The notes under the pieces were generated by a model that made no database searches, was not told the origin of the DNA, and saw only the letters and a list, made by a program, of their open reading frames with translations. A stretch of DNA of 64,000 nucleotides, from positions 57,816,001-57,880,000 of the forward strand of contig NC_072893.1 in assembly GCF_027943255.1 (NCBI RefSeq), read 5' to 3'. The translations under genes were made by a program, and so were the position numbers. Source of the DNA: Anastrepha obliqua. Its lineage: Eukaryota; Arthropoda; Insecta; Diptera; Tephritidae. Positions 45,755 through 57,938 of this stretch are shown here, piece after piece (within the stretch, counting starts at the first letter, position 1; each line of letters opens with the position of its first letter).

Positions 45755-47130
45755 TAGACAGACTTAGATCCCATCACGCGCAGACTAACTGTAGATATAT
45801 CCCATTCCCATTTTTTATTTATTAAAAAAATTACTTAGAAACAAAACTGGATGATTAATTTTGCGCCACCTTATATATCCAAGCAACCAATATGAATATG
45901 ATGTGAAGTTTTGAATCCACTTATTGCCAATTCCTTTAGTGTCATTTTACTTTCTTGCCGAAGCCCATATTTAAATAATCTACCATAGAATTGGTTATAA
46001 TGTCAATATTTTTTATAAATTTCTTATGTATTTCATTGCGAAGCCGCTTAGAATAGGTTCCTGATACACTATAGTATAGGTTTGATGGATTGATGGTGAC
46101 GTAGCCGTTTTTTCTCCCGGTCACTCTAATATACTTATTCATAAAATTATAATTGCCATTTGTCACAATTAGAAACAATTTCCAGTACCGAAAAAGTAAG
46201 ATTTAATTAATTGAACGTCAACATCGACCTCAAGTTAAACGCATGCCACATGTGGCATAAATATATGCTAGCAATATAATTTTGTGTCAATGGCGCGGTA
46301 ACAAGAGTAAATTTGGCATTTATAGTGCTGGCGGTCCTGCAGTACTGGCTTTTTCGTTTGAAAATTCTCAGAAAAAAACAACTGAACGAGCAACTTTCCC
46401 CGTGCGACGTGTTGCACGAGTTACACAAGGACCTACAACTGTTGTAACAATAAAAGTAACAGCAACAAATAGTTGAGGCATGAGTGAAAGCAACCAAAAC
46501 TGCTGCTAAACTCATACACGAACAATAAGAGCAATAACAGCTCAATGTCCTTGCAAACACGTCGCGAAGTTTTATTAATAAATACAAAACATATTTTGAT
46601 ACCTCTGTTTTACAATATGCAAATGTACATATACACACACACATATTTATATTTAAAAGCATGAATTTACTCATATCACAGCCAGCGCCGTTGTATTTGT
46701 CCTCGTATATGTAATGGAGTCGTTGAAAGTTTGTTACCCGTTGCCACATGCAAATTCAAATCACACAGCCACATACGAGCGAAGTGAACCATACATACAG
46801 TCAACAATGGGAGAATCATTGATGTGGGTGTTGGTTACTATTGCTCATAAGCTCTATAGGACCTATGTAGAAAACTCTTCGTGTTGCTTTCCAATGCCAG
46901 TGGCGTTTATTTGAATGTGAATTTTCAATTACTCTGTTGGGAACTCTGCTGGAATCTGTTGAAATCTTGAGCTTTCAGAAACCATGACTAGCGAGTTTCT
47001 TTTCTTTTCTTCCAAAATATGCATGTAATTATGCGAGTAAAGATGCATCAGATAGACGAGTTCCAAGGAAGCCTTGAGAAAAATATAACATATAATTTAC
47101 TAGGTAGAGAGTTACATAAAATCCTCTCAC
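45755..47130. other. Non-coding stretch, unique DNA
   Basis: A possible transposon end (TTTTGCGCCACCTTATAT, 45859-45876) is followed by a minus-strand open frame of 78 codons (45942-46178; charged, Asn/Lys-rich, no domain recognised). 46200-46920 is unique DNA with AACAATAAAAG-like strings. No gene can be supported. Confidence 0.4.
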
Positions 47131-47132
47131 TA

Positions 47133-47425
47133 AGAAGCTTTGGACTAAGTAGGCACTTGAGTACTAAAGTCCTCTTTCGATGGCTACTTCTTATCATTCG
47201 AATGGGTTCAAAGCTCTGAGTGCATTCGCTGCTGTAGCAGCTGTTGGCAACAGAGATAGAGGAAGGCGTCCTCTGCCTTGGAAATATTAGGCGGAGAAGA
47301 ACTTAGCTTAACTTGGTGTGTCCAATTGGCGTCGGTTATCACGAGAAAAAAACGACTGAAACGCTTCGTTAAACTCGTCCAAAATCTTAAGTGGTTTTCG
47401 CATCAATCAAGAAGAAGAAGAGAAC
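47133..47425 (+). pseudogene. RTE-type LINE, 3' end with internal deletion
   Basis: It starts AGCTTTGGACTAAGTAGGCA (matching FGLSRQLSSKVLSRR of the intact protein), jumps to IRMGSKL-SAFAAVAAVGNRD and RGRRPLPWKY, then NLA-LGVSNWRRLSREK. It ends TTAAGTGGTTTTCGCATCAA then TCAAGAAGAAGAAGAGAA. The segment between the thumb and the RMD motif is deleted. It is an old copy with several stops. Confidence 0.75.
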
Positions 47426-47499
47426 TAGAGCACGCGAACAATATAAAAGCCATAGATAAATGAATCTAAATAATCCACTTTCGTTTAGGCCCATAATGG

Positions 47500-48760
47500 C
47501 AACTGATGTGGTAATTTGGCGGACAGCTTTAGAAAAATATCAGCCACTTCCAGCCTTTGAAAATCGAAGGAAACGGCACTGTTCTGCTTTAACAGATACA
47601 CACGGAAGTCATGAAATCAGTCAGTGCTTATAAATATACACCTGAGCTCTCAATAATAACAGGACGAAATATTTGCAAATCACATGTTCGGAAGTATTTT
47701 GAAGAAAATACTCGGCACCTCAGCAAAAAAAATTTCATAAATCAGCGACTCCAAACTTTCACTTTGTAATACTAAAATTCTTTCAAGGGCGGGGTGCAAT
47801 ATTTGGAGGCAGGGCAAATGGCTCGAAGTTAGACGGAAGAGTTGGTGGGGGAGTATTCTGTGAGGAGGTTCCCATCAAGCTCAAATTTAGATTTCCGGAC
47901 CAGTGTAGTGTTTTCCAAACAGAAGTAGGCGCAATTGGGGAAGCTTTGGATTGGTTACTCGTTTCTGTAATTACAGTAAAGGAGGCAAATATCTACTCCG
48001 ACAGCCAAGCGGCAATTAAGGCCTTGGGTTCGTTGTTTGTTTGTTCGAATTTAGTCGGAGAATGTCTGACTTCCCTCTCGATTGCATCGGAATACTTGGA
48101 TATTAGGCTCATTTGGGTAAACGGTCACAGCGGTCTAGAAAGAAACTGCTAGGCCGATCAGTTAGCTATACAGGGTTTGAGACGGATTCATCGCAATATG
48201 AGAGGATTGGTGCTCCCTTAAGAACCTGTGGTCTGCGCCAACTCAGCGAGCTCTGGGCTAATGCACAAAAGTGCAAAGCCGAGAGATCCTTCTGGCCGCG
48301 GGTAGATCGGGGGCGCTCGAGAGAACTTGTAAGGCTAGCAAAGCCACAGCTATCGAAATTGGTAGGCATCGTCACCGGACACTGTCCGTTAGGTGTCCAT
48401 GCGGTGAGACTTGGCATTGCTTCAAGTCCTTTCTGCAGAAGTTGTCTGGAGGATGAGGTGGAATCATCTCAGCACCTTGTTCTCAGCTGCTCTGCTCTCG
48501 TCGGTCTAAGGTTTAAACATCTGGTAAAATTCATCAGCAGATTGAAGCGGTTAACAAATATGTAAATCGCCACTGTTGGTTGTCATCCTCAAATCCTCTA
48601 ATCAAAGTCTTGAATTCTTTCTGGTTCCTCTCCCTCTCCTATTCCACTCCAACCCCCCCTCCCCTCGGAATTGATTCTTTTGAATGATTATCTCAATAAA
48701 ACTAAGGTCAGCGGCAGCTTTATATTGAATCCAATTGAGATATTCCCTAGCAAGACATTC
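47500..48760 (+). pseudogene. LINE (I/LOA-like) RNase H, C-terminus and 3' UTR
   Basis: RNase H runs from about 47800: ANGSKLDGRVGGGVFCEE (first Asp of TDGSK changed to Asn), VFQTEVGAIGEALDWLL, ANIYSDSQAAIKALGSLFVC (second Asp present) and IRLIWVNGHSGLERNC (canonical WVPGHSGIEGN), then a stop. A second frame continues (48113-48566) with the Cys-rich end VGIVTGHCPLGVHAVRLGIA, SSPFCRSCLEDEVESSQHLV and LSCSALVGLR. After the stop at 48563-48565 lies a pyrimidine-rich 3' UTR with AATAAA near 48694. Only about two lesions separate it from an intact C-terminus, so it is younger than the other RNase H fragments. Confidence 0.75.
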
Positions 48761-48814
48761 GTAACAGTAAATATATTTCCTTGAAATATAAAACTAATTC
48801 GCCCCGAACTATTA

Positions 48815-49401
48815 GGTATGCAACTAAGTTCCCGCTGTTTGTCAATAGATGCCGCCAGCAGTGTGTGCTAGTCGATTCTAACATAACCTAAACGTCATAA
48901 ACCAAGCTTAGACATATGGTAAACAAACTGCTTCGACACATTACTGATTTTGTTTTGGGGATGATTGTCACTGGGGATCGGTATCGACTTCAATTGATGC
49001 GATTGAGCCGAGCACTGCGCGAGTAGCGGCTGCAATACGCGGAGAGGCATGAAAAAGTGATTCTAAAAAACCTACCTGGAAACACTGATATAGGAAATCC
49101 TACCCCACCCGCCATATTCTCCAGATATTGCGCCACCCGATTATCACCTGTTCGGATCGATGGCACATGGTCTTGCTGACCAACAGTTCCATTCATATGA
49201 AGACATCAAAAAATGGCTTGATCCGTGGATAGCCTCAAAAGAGGAACAGTTTTAGCGCGACGGTATATAAGATCTACCAGAAAGATGGGGAAAAGTAGCA
49301 GACAGCGATGGACAATGCTTTTAGTGATTGACTTGTAACCATGTTTTTCAGAATAAAGTTGTATTTTTATCCAAAAAACAGCGAGAACTTAGTTGCGCAC
49401 C
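48815..49401 (+). mobile_element. DD34D mariner deletion derivative with both TIRs
   Basis: The left end GGTATGCAACTAAGTTCCCG (48815) and right end, reverse-complemented from 49401 as GGTGCGCAACTAAGTTCTCG, are inverted repeats of about 26 bp flanked by TA (48813-48814, 49402-49403). Inside, RLSRALREKRLQYAERHEKV-like sequence (the AL(R)E..P.YA.RH block, with one stop) is joined to KTYLETL, then LPHPPYSPDIAPPDYHLFRS, HGLADQQFHSYEDIKKWLDP and ERWGKVADSDGQCF. The region carrying the first two catalytic Asp is lost; only the third block (APPDY) remains. Length is 587 bp against about 1.3 kb when intact. Confidence 0.85.
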
Positions 49402-49403
49402 TA

Positions 49404-50744
49404 TTACTTTTGTTAGTCTTTTCCTGAAATGGCAAACTATTTATGCGCAAGTGTGCGAACATATGCTGATTGCTGTTGGCAACACTTAGAACGACCATTT
49501 CTTAATGGTGCAACAAAAGCGGTGGCGAGGAGTGACAGATTGCGAATTGATCCCCTGTGCAGTCGTGAGCGGGCTTTTGGAGATATGAATGTTCCCTACT
49601 AGACACTGTATATTTCCCATTTTTTCATAAATCTGTTGCTGTTACCCCCTACACATGGACACACGTTGCCAGCAACAATTGTGCACCCAGTTTTGCACCT
49701 ATCACAACCCTTTCTTAACCTCTTATTAAAAAAAGTCATGCCTAAAGTTGTTCACACATAACACACACACATTTACATATGTATGCATGTGTACATGAAC
49801 TTATGTATGTATGCACATGTAAATCGAACATGAGTTTAGAAACAAACTTTATCGTTACCAGATAACACTCTCATTCACACCCAGGCGAAACACCTAAAAA
49901 TATGCAATGCTTCCTTCCTTGGAATAACGTTCCATTGTTTGTCCGTTGCCTCGTCGCCGCTTCAGTTAAGTTCTTCTACTTTCGCGATGTTCTTGAGCAG
50001 CTGCGGTTCTACTTCTGTATTTACAACAAAGATGCAGCTACATATGTATAGGTGAATGTATGTATAGATGAAGCGTAATGGATATGTTTGTATGCCCTGC
50101 AGTTAAATATGGGACGGTCTTATAAATGTGGCAGTATTACAGTAATTCACATTTCCTGACTGAGATCAAACTGGTCCAAAACCGATGACAAAGCGAAGTT
50201 ACTACCCATGCATGATGGCAACATTTGATTACAATTATATAGTCCGATGCCCAAAGATGGTTTTGAAATCGCGTTAAAAAAAAATTTGTTTTTCCGTTGG
50301 ATGACTTGATATTAATTGGAAAAATGTGCAAGATAGCAATTTACATAAATTTGCTCGCCATGCAAACCCTTGATTTGCTTAGCAACTTTCCAAGACTTGC
50401 GCTCAGTCAGCACCACTCCAGAGTGCAGGGCTGTGTACAAATGGGTGAGTTTATAGGTAGGTAAGGTAAGTTTCTGAGAATTTAAATACAGGGTTATTCA
50501 ATAAAACCGTAGATTTTCTTTTATAAATAAAACACAACAAAATTTCTCGAAATATGCTTTCCTTAATTTCATCATATTTTCAAGTCCATGAGATTTATAT
50601 ACAAAACACAATAGCCGTTAAATGCTCATCACAACACTTTCTGCTTACAAAATGTGCTTATTAAAATTTGCTAAGAGTTTTCGGCATATTTGGGCTGTAC
50701 ATAATTTATAATGCGTATGATTTTAAATAACTGGGTGTAAACCT
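49404..50744. other. Non-coding stretch, unique DNA
   Basis: No supported gene. 49740-50100 contains CACACACA and TATGTATG microsatellites. At 50489-50515 ATACAGGGTTATTCAATAAA resembles a Tc1/mariner end, but no partner or transposase was recognised. Confidence 0.4.
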
Positions 50745-51035
50745 TAGCCACGCTGCAGATCCCCTAATCGGCGTGAATGGCAGACTACAAGCTGCTAATA
50801 GAAGTTATTTTGCTCACCTCACACTTCTCAAAAACAAATTACTATCGAGGTCGTGTAAGCTACAAATCTTCAGCACGCTAATATACCAGTAGCAAAATAT
50901 GGCTGCGAGGCATGGGTGCTACCATAAAACATAGAAAAAAACCTTCTACGCTTTGAGCGTAAAATCCTAAGAAAGATATTTGGACCAGTAAGGGAAGCTG
51001 ATGGATCTTAGAGAATCGTGATGATATCGTACAGC
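50745..51035 (+). pseudogene. RTE-like LINE, RT thumb fragment (another subfamily)
   Basis: Frames read GVNGRLQAANRSYFAHLTLL then KNKLLSRSCKLQIFSTLI, a YGCEAWVLP-like stretch and LLRFERKILRKIFGPVREAD. The pattern (A)N..YF.L...L.SK.LSR..K...Y.TLI.PV..YG.EAW.....E..LL.FERKILRKIFGP is the conserved RTE-type thumb, also present at residues about 820-900 of the intact protein. It differs enough to be a separate subfamily. Short and broken. Confidence 0.6.
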
Positions 51036-51189
51036 TGATATTAGCTGATATCAGGTCAAAACATTGTCCCTTTCGCTAAAGCTTAGCGGCTGATTACGCC
51101 TTATAACGCAATGAACCGAGTCGTATAGACGATTGTGAAGGAGACGCTGGCTCACCATGAGCTGGATTGGTATGATGATAATGATTTCA

Positions 51190-51960
51190 TTCCTCAGTTC
51201 TGAAATGATCTTGGGCTATTGGCAAATACCACACTTCTCACGTAACCACAGAGAAAGAAGTCCCATGGTGTCGAATCTCTATCTCGGTGGCCATTCGATC
51301 TCGTTGTTTCATCCTGGAAATTTCGCTTGCAATAGTGACATAGTTTCATGAGCTGTCTGACAAGTGGAGCGTTCTGGTGAAACAATATATGATATTGTCC
51401 AAGTTCATATCATCTAATTCAAGTAACGATAACTTTCATCGCAAAAGCATATGTATGTATGTATAATTAGCGCGTACACCCTGTTTTGGGTGTTTGCCTG
51501 AGCTCCTCCTGCTTTTTTTGTTGTGCGTCTTGATGTTGTTCCACAAATACAGGGATCTATAGTTTCAAGCCGACTCCGAACGGCAGATATTTTTATAAGG
51601 AGCTTTCTCATGAAAGAAATGCACTCGGAGGTTTTTCTTAATTTTGGTGTTTCACTGATATTCGAACCTACGTTCTTTCTGTGAATTCCGAATGGTAATC
51701 ACGCACCAACCCATTCGGCTACGGCGGCCGAAAAAGCGGTACTGGCATCACATTCGCAGAAGAATGTTCCGATAACTCCATCAGCCTAAAAATCGCACTA
51801 AAAAGTGTCTCGTTGTAGAAGCATAGCTTGTTTTTCTTTTGTTTTAAATGACATGTGGATTCCCAGTGCACCAAATGAAGCAGCTTTGCTTATTCAGTTA
51901 CCCCTGAGGTACAAATAAACCTCATCGCTTATCCTGAAAAAAATTATTGATATGGACCCG
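51190..51960 (-). pseudogene. rosa-type mariner interrupted by a SINE
   Basis: The minus strand from 51950 reads ISDEVYLYLRG then LNKQSCFIW, TGNPHVI and a degraded VTVWCGF..G..G region. After the SINE come WFHQNAPLVRQLMKL-like (second Asp changed to Asn) and RDSTPWDFFLCGYVRSVVFA (third block). The terminal parts are missing. Confidence 0.6.
51449..51731 (-). repeat. tRNA-derived SINE inserted in a rosa mariner
   Basis: On the minus strand it starts GGCCGCCGTAGCCGAATGGG (box A), contains GTGATTACCATTCGGAATTC and TTCGAATATCAG (box B-like), has the full body, and ends GTGTACGCGCTAATTA followed by an ATAC-repeat tail. AAAAGC occurs at both edges (51443-51448 and 51732-51737), a possible short target-site duplication. 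It splits the mariner at 51190-51960. Confidence 0.8.
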
Positions 51961-51974
51961 TGACTTTGGAAAGT

Positions 51975-52300
51975 TTACAAGAAAAAGTGTAGTGGTGTCA
52001 AGTCGCGAGATATAACTAAACGCTCAAATGGTTCATGCGAAACGTCTTCCTGCTTGAACCACATTTCTTCCACATATCCATGAATTTGGGTACAAGTAGG
52101 TTGGCTATTATCATTCTGTAGTGCTTTGGTTGAAGATGGGGTCAACATCTTGTGGTTTTGGAACAAATTCAGATAAATGACGCCACCGGCTAAACATCCG
52201 GGTATTTGCTCGTAATGAACTCCGTGTGATTTAAAATCGTCAGATATAGGGAGTTCTAGCTTTTTTATACAGTCATTCATCTAAAAATGCTCTACGTAAA
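51975..52300 (-). pseudogene. Second degraded rosa-type mariner fragment
   Basis: The minus strand reads MNDCIKKLELPISDDFKSHG then CLAGGVIYLNLFQNHKM and YVEEMWFKQEDVSHEPFERL, VISRDLTPLHFFL. They correspond in order to the LNGYVNKQ, AGGIIGPYFF, MWFQQDGATCH and CDLTPLDFFLWG blocks. It is heavily diverged and has indels between blocks. It lies head to tail with the copy at 51190. Confidence 0.5.
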
Positions 52301-53504
52301 TTTTCGAAGCCTAATCAGCAAGTAAATGACTATAGAACAGTATCTAAAATTGTGCTTCTTGGCACGTTTGAGCAGTCGGGCTTGAGTCTACGCCCCAATA
52401 AGAAATTCACCAAGTTGAAGTCTGCGCAATTTTCGTACACTATTTTTGAGCACGGCCAGGAAATAACTGCTTTGTGTTCTCCTGAATGCCTTCACATGCA
52501 GCGAGAACATTTTCGAGCTAATCTGCCATTCATTTGGTTTGGTATGCGCTAACGGTCCCGCGAACTAAACTCTGTCTATGATTTTTCATATAAAAATTCA
52601 TAGACTTAAGTAAAAGATTCTAAATAATAAGATTCTAATAATAATTTACGTCGCTACTGTTGTACTTTCTACTTATTTTGTATATAAAATGATCTCTTGA
52701 ACTAAAAGATTTTTTCCTTTCCACATTTGAACATCGAAACTAGTCAAAGGCAGCTGCTAAATACGGCGAAAGTCATTGCGTCAAGCGAACTTGGACTGGT
52801 ATAGGCAACAAATTAACCAGTTTTGCTCGACTGTGTTTGTAGTGCGCTTTACTGGATCGCGTGCATGCATTTTTGCCCACACATTTACATATGAAACTTC
52901 TTCCTCAGTCGTCATATGCTAATTGCATCCTTAAGTTTGCCAAACTTTTACTTAACATCAATTTTATTCTTGATGACAACTTCCTCTTCTCTTAGTCTTC
53001 ACCTGCTTCCTCTTCCTGCTATAGATCTTACATAGCTCTAACTCTTAATCAGTTTAACACTTTCTATTTTGCACGCGCATAAATTACATTTATCTGCTCC
53101 TTTCCCAATAGGTAATTCTACGATTATTTTGTTGCTATTGGAAATTGTCAGTTATACAATTTTTTCGGCACAGAATTTTAGCACAATTGGATATACATAA
53201 ATCTGTATTTATGCATACACCTATACGTTTCTATGATATAACTAATTGAATTAAATAATTATTCGAATTTCATTTGCTAATATATCACTTTAATGGTACT
53301 TTGAATGAATGCAATGATTTAATACTTAGATACAAAAAGGGCATACAAAAATTAAATCAAATTAATTTATAAACTTGTGTCAAAATTTGTGCACTTGTGC
53401 TCACTCTATTAAGTCATTTTATATTTTTCCGAGTGGATATCGTACCCGAATGATCAGTCGTGTGTGAATTACTGTAAAGCACGCGTGTGAAAATTGTGAA
53501 TTAC
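52301..53504. other. Non-coding stretch, nothing recognised
   Basis: A 66-codon frame at 52352-52552 has no domain. 52730-53450 is unique, AT-rich DNA. Confidence 0.4.
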
Positions 53505-53624
53505 TTTTAAGCCGACACCGAACGAATTTTTATTCTCTTTGGTGTTTCACGGAGATTCGAACCAACGTACTCCGAATTCCGAATAGTAGCCACGCATTAT
53601 CCATTCGGCTACGACGGCCCCCAT
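53505..53624 (-). repeat. SINE copy, head plus short body
   Basis: On the minus strand it starts GGGCCGTCGTAGCCGAATGG (box A) and contains GGTTCGAATCTCCGTGAAAC (box B). It then skips to ATTCGTTCGGTGTCGGCTTA of the 3' body, so the middle is deleted. Confidence 0.75.
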
Positions 53625-53948
53625 ATTTAACCACATCGATGGTTTTCGAGAAAAGCGACACAACTCAACCGTTAAAAGCAAAAATCAACTACAGAGTTTA
53701 TATATTTTTATCTGGAAAAGCGTCATAAGCGAATCTTGAAGCAATTCTGAGAGATGGCGTTAGTGTCGTTTTGTCAGGTGATCTAATTGGCGCGTCAATT
53801 ATCTAGAAAACTGACCCACCTCAGTATTTTGTATTTTTGTATTATGTCACTTTTCTCGAAAACCATCGATTTAAGTGCGGCGTGCATTCTCTGTATGAAT
53901 TTTTTTTGTTGGACACTTTTTTTGTATTTTAAGTTGCGAAATGAAATA

Positions 53949-55045
53949 CGAGGGCGGTTCAATAAGTGCCCGTGCTTGATGACAGAGGGCGTTCCTGAGG
54001 GAAGTTGGTGTTAGCATCGTGTGCTGTCATCTATCAAACTACTTCAAAACAAATTTCAGACTGGTTGATAGATTAATTTGTATTTCACTAAGATGGAAAA
54101 AGTGCAATATCGTTCGGTAATTCGCTTTTTGTTTTTGGATGGGAAAAAAAGCGAGTAGATAAAAGTTGGATGCTGTCTATGGCGACGCTTTGCCAGCTAT
54201 GACCACAGGACGCCCGGAAGGCGTGGTTACCGAGGAAATCATTAAAAAGTACATGACATGTTTCTCGCTGATCGGCAAACGAAAGAGCGCGAAGTAACAG
54301 AGGCCCTAGGTGTGTCGACCGGAATGGAAATTAATATTTGACAAGTTGGCTAAGCGTCGTCCCGATGCGTGCTGCGATTGCTCACAAACAACATCAAGCG
54401 GATGCGGCTGCGAACTTCGAAGAAGTGTTTGGAGCAATTTAAGCGAGATCCGAATGAATTTTTGTGTGGAGTTGTCACCGTTCATGAAACCTGGATTCAT
54501 CATTACATTCCAGAAACTAAACAACAATCAAAATAATTGATTTCTCCCGGTGAAATTGCTGCAAAGAAGACGAAGATAGCCCCATTGGCCGGAAAGGTCA
54601 TGACGACTATTTTTTGGGATGCGAACGGCGTCATCCTTATGGATTCTTTAGAAAAAGGAAGAACGATCACTGGACAATACTACAGTGAGTTATTCGACTG
54701 CTTTCACAAAAAATTGAAGGAGACACGGCCGCGTTTGGCGAAAAAAAGGTGCTGTTTGACCAAGGTAACGCACCAGCACATTCATCCGGAGTTGTCGCCG
54801 ACAAACTGCATGAATTGTGTTATGAAATGCTGCTGCAACCCTCGTATGCACCCGATCTAGATACCTGCGTCTTTTTCTTGTTCTCTAATATGGGGAAATG
54901 GCTCGTGGAGGTTTATTTTGGAGAGTTCGAGAAATTCTATTTTTTTGGAGAGGTTAGAAACATGGTCGGAGCGTTGGGGGAAGTTTGTCTTTCTAAAACT
55001 ATGGGACTATGTTGAGAAAAAAAAAAATTTGTAAAGATAGGAATC
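53949..55045 (+). pseudogene. DD34D mariner, degraded transposase
   Basis: The left end CGAGGGCGGTTCAATAAGTG follows a TA (53947-53948). From the ATG at 54093 the frames read MEKVQYRSVIRFLFLDGKKS, a broken linker, VTEALGVSTGMEINI, TSKKCLEQFKRDPNEFLCGV, VTVHETWIHHYIPETKQQSK, GKVMTTIFWDANGVILMDSL, LFDQGNAPAHSSGVVADKLH and YAPDLDTCVFFLFSNMGKWL. All three catalytic Asp positions are altered (VHETW, QGNAPAH, DLDTCV). Many frameshifts are present. The right inverted repeat was not found. Confidence 0.75.
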
Positions 55046-55529
55046 TTCATTTCTAACACGAGCAGGCCCGCTCGTAAAGCAAAATAATTAAAATATCGTC
55101 TTGATATCTTCCATTTAGATATTAGATATTTTTTGTGTTGAGTCTCCTTTATTTGTGGTAATCCTTTTGGTCCGGCTTTAGCAGTATCTTGACAAGATTT
55201 TGAGGATAATTTCGTAAAAAACAATCCTCGAGTATCCCAACAACTACACTCAATATGCATCGCTTTACCATGACGCAAAGTTTACCAGACTATTTATATC
55301 GAAGGTATTATATTTTTATTTTGAAGTTCCGTGAGAACTTTTTTCCAAACTTTGTTGGGCCTATCGTGGTGACATAACAATATTTTGGCTTCGACGCAAA
55401 AAACTACACTCATCCTCAAATGGCACAGAAATGTGGGCAACAGCAAATGGCATCCTTTTTGAAAAGATTCTGGGAAGACAACAATGGATACCTGTATTTG
55501 TAGTTCGTGAGTTGTTGTCGGGCTGTTTT
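55046..55529. other. Spacer, nothing recognised
   Basis: Unannotated AT-rich sequence. A minus-strand open frame of 113 codons (54937-55278) has no recognisable domain and overlaps the mariner tail. Confidence 0.35.
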
Positions 55530-55735
55530 ATGTGAAGCATTTAATCCGCTGTCATTTCTCGACAGTTGGTAGACGTGCTCATGGTGGACATTTAAATAAT
55601 GTAGTGTTTCACATATAATTGTTAAGAGTCATATTTTGAATAAAAATAGTAAAACCTGAAAGAATCTAAATTTCTATACATATGTTTTATTTAAAAAAAA
55701 ATCTAAACGTAATTTTTGGATTGCCCTTTATAAGA
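55530..55735 (+). pseudogene. rosa-type mariner, C-terminal tail and possible right end
   Basis: GRRAHGGHLNNVVFH is the closing motif of one rosa subfamily (compare TACRRAPGGHLNDEIFH at 63838-63880). About 150 bp downstream ATTTTTGGATTGCCCTTTAT could be the right terminal repeat before TA. The catalytic region is not recognised. Confidence 0.45.
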
Positions 55736-55739
55736 AGCA

Positions 55740-57938
55740 AATCGAAAGAAATCGATAATTCAATAGTTTTGCCTTGCCAACCTTCGCTACTTAATGAAAG
55801 CTATATATGTTGCGGACTTTAAGTAGTTGCAAATTTACAATCATTCACTATCACACCACTTGCGCCTTACACAAGCTTTGGCTTAACAAGAATTTTGCCC
55901 ATTATGATGACAAGTCAATTTTACCGACAATTGGCCAATATTTCAATAACCACATCCTGTTACCAGGGCTGTCAACGTTACTTGCCACCTTGTTGACAAC
56001 TCTAATGAGCCGGCAGACGACGTGATAGCATTTGACAGCATATGTGCTACGAGTGACTGGTGTTGGCCGTGAATTTGAAGATGACTATGGCCGCGACTGC
56101 AGAACTTATGAAGGACCACAAGTAGTGGTGCGCCAGCTGGGTGGCGCACATTTACAGATAAAACACAGTGTTCGTTTCAAAGTGCGTCTGTGTGTGCCTC
56201 TGCGTGTGCCTCTGCGTGTGTGGGTGTGCGTCTACGCTGAGGTCACTCAAAAAGTTCGCCCTACGGAAGTTTGCATATCGTTGATGGTAATTGGCGAATT
56301 GGGAATTAGACTTCCTCACACATGCATACATACATAGTACGTGTGCGTATCGATTTGTGATTACAGACTTTGTTGGTGTAATATTATATTTTTATTGTTA
56401 AATATAGAAATAGCAAAACTTGTGTGCTGCAGTATACTCGCATGGGTGGTGGAAACTTGTGGGTGGAAGTGTCACTTTTCTGTAGATGGTGGAAAACATA
56501 AAATTAGTTGGTTGATGGATATGGAAATCCTCGTTCGTCTTGATTTTTGATATTTTTCATATTTCTTTCCAACTTCCCTCTTTGTTTTGGAAGTATTCGT
56601 TGTGGTGTCAGCCAACGTCATAGCAGTGGAACCTACTTTCGTAGCCATTTTTCAACCACTAAAACCAGCATCATACATTTGGTATGAATAGACCCGTCAG
56701 CAGCTAGCTAGTATTTGCCGTACTCAATCCCACACACTCACAAGAACACACGTAGTTACTTGCTAACTCACACGCACACGCACCCCCTTCCCTTGAAGAA
56801 GGCATTGCAATGTTTCCATCCACACTACCGCACGCCACACCACCCAAACCAGCCACATCAGCAGCATTACAGCCACAACCACAATGGATATATGTATGTG
56901 TGCACATACCTACATATACAACGTAAACTTTATGCCCCTACTGAATCATCACGTCGCTGTCTGAATCAAAGCATAAGCCACCAAGTGCCACCACAGCTTG
57001 TAGCACTTGTCATACCATTTGTCAAAACAGCCAAGTATACTCCTCCTTCGCGATAGCATTGCGCATGTGCTGCACTTCTGCTGGCATTTAAACTTACATT
57101 TTTGCTGCCCTATTGCAAAATAGCAAAAAAAAAACATAGTCCACCATGTGCTAAACAAACTGCTTGCTACCCACCACGTGGTGGAAGGTATTACACCGCT
57201 CAGCCATTGTTTGACACATTACCTTCCACACATTTCGAAGTTCGATTTTTCGTCGCTCGCACGAAGATTCGCCGTTTGGGCATCATTCGGCGCTCCAAGC
57301 CAGTCCTTGCTCTCGTGCAACACAACACATGAGCCGAAAAGTAGGCCCGAACAGCTGCCAACTACATCGTGCAGCATTCGAATTGGTCCAAGCGTTGCGG
57401 CTGGGCCAATGCGAGCTGGATTAGGAAGCTGTGACTTTAGTTTCTGTGTGTCGCTGCTGTAAATTGGACGTGTGAATTGGGCCAAGACGAACGCGTGTGA
57501 CATAGCATAGTGAGATTTGGTGGCTATTGCAACAGTATTAAAAAAAGATAATAATTAACCGAAGCGAAGAATGTTAGTGTTAATAAAAATACGAAAAAAT
57601 AACTGCAGAATGACCGAAAGATTTTAATGTTGAAAACAAAAATACATGAAAATGCTAGCCAAGTTAAGAGCTTATTTGCAACGATTTGCTTCTAAAGTTT
57701 TTCAAACATATTTACACAAAAAGTGAGAAAAAATGGTGTCGAATAATATTAAAAATGTCAGCCTTGGTATAAATAAATACAACAGACAGGCTTTTAAGTA
57801 AATTTTGTATTTAAAAGTGTCCTTCCTTTTTTTCTTTAAAAAAAAATAAATTGTGTTTTGGTCAATGAAATAATATTGTTACCGCCAAAAAACAAAAAGT
57901 TAAGCAGAAAATAATATCAACAACAACAATAAAAAACA
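55740..57938 (+). other. Unique DNA, possible 5' flank and leader of a host gene
   Basis: No transposon was recognised. Composition is more balanced than the repeats, with CA/GT microsatellite strings. The last 400 bp before 57939 are A-rich and contain CAACAACAACAATAAAAAAC directly before the candidate start codon, typical of dipteran leaders. Short upstream ATG frames are present (for example at 57648, 26 codons, and at 57734). The promoter could not be placed. Confidence 0.35.

Noticed and set aside
46207..46749. Minus-strand open frame of 180 codons
   Set aside because: Composition follows CAA/TTG-rich simple sequence (Cys/Ser/Tyr-rich) with no domain, and the region looks like unique intronic DNA.
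56160..56230. CTGTGTGTGCCTCTGCGTGTG repeats as a regulatory array
   Set aside because: Simple GT-rich microsatellite-like sequence; similar strings are scattered in the other unique blocks.
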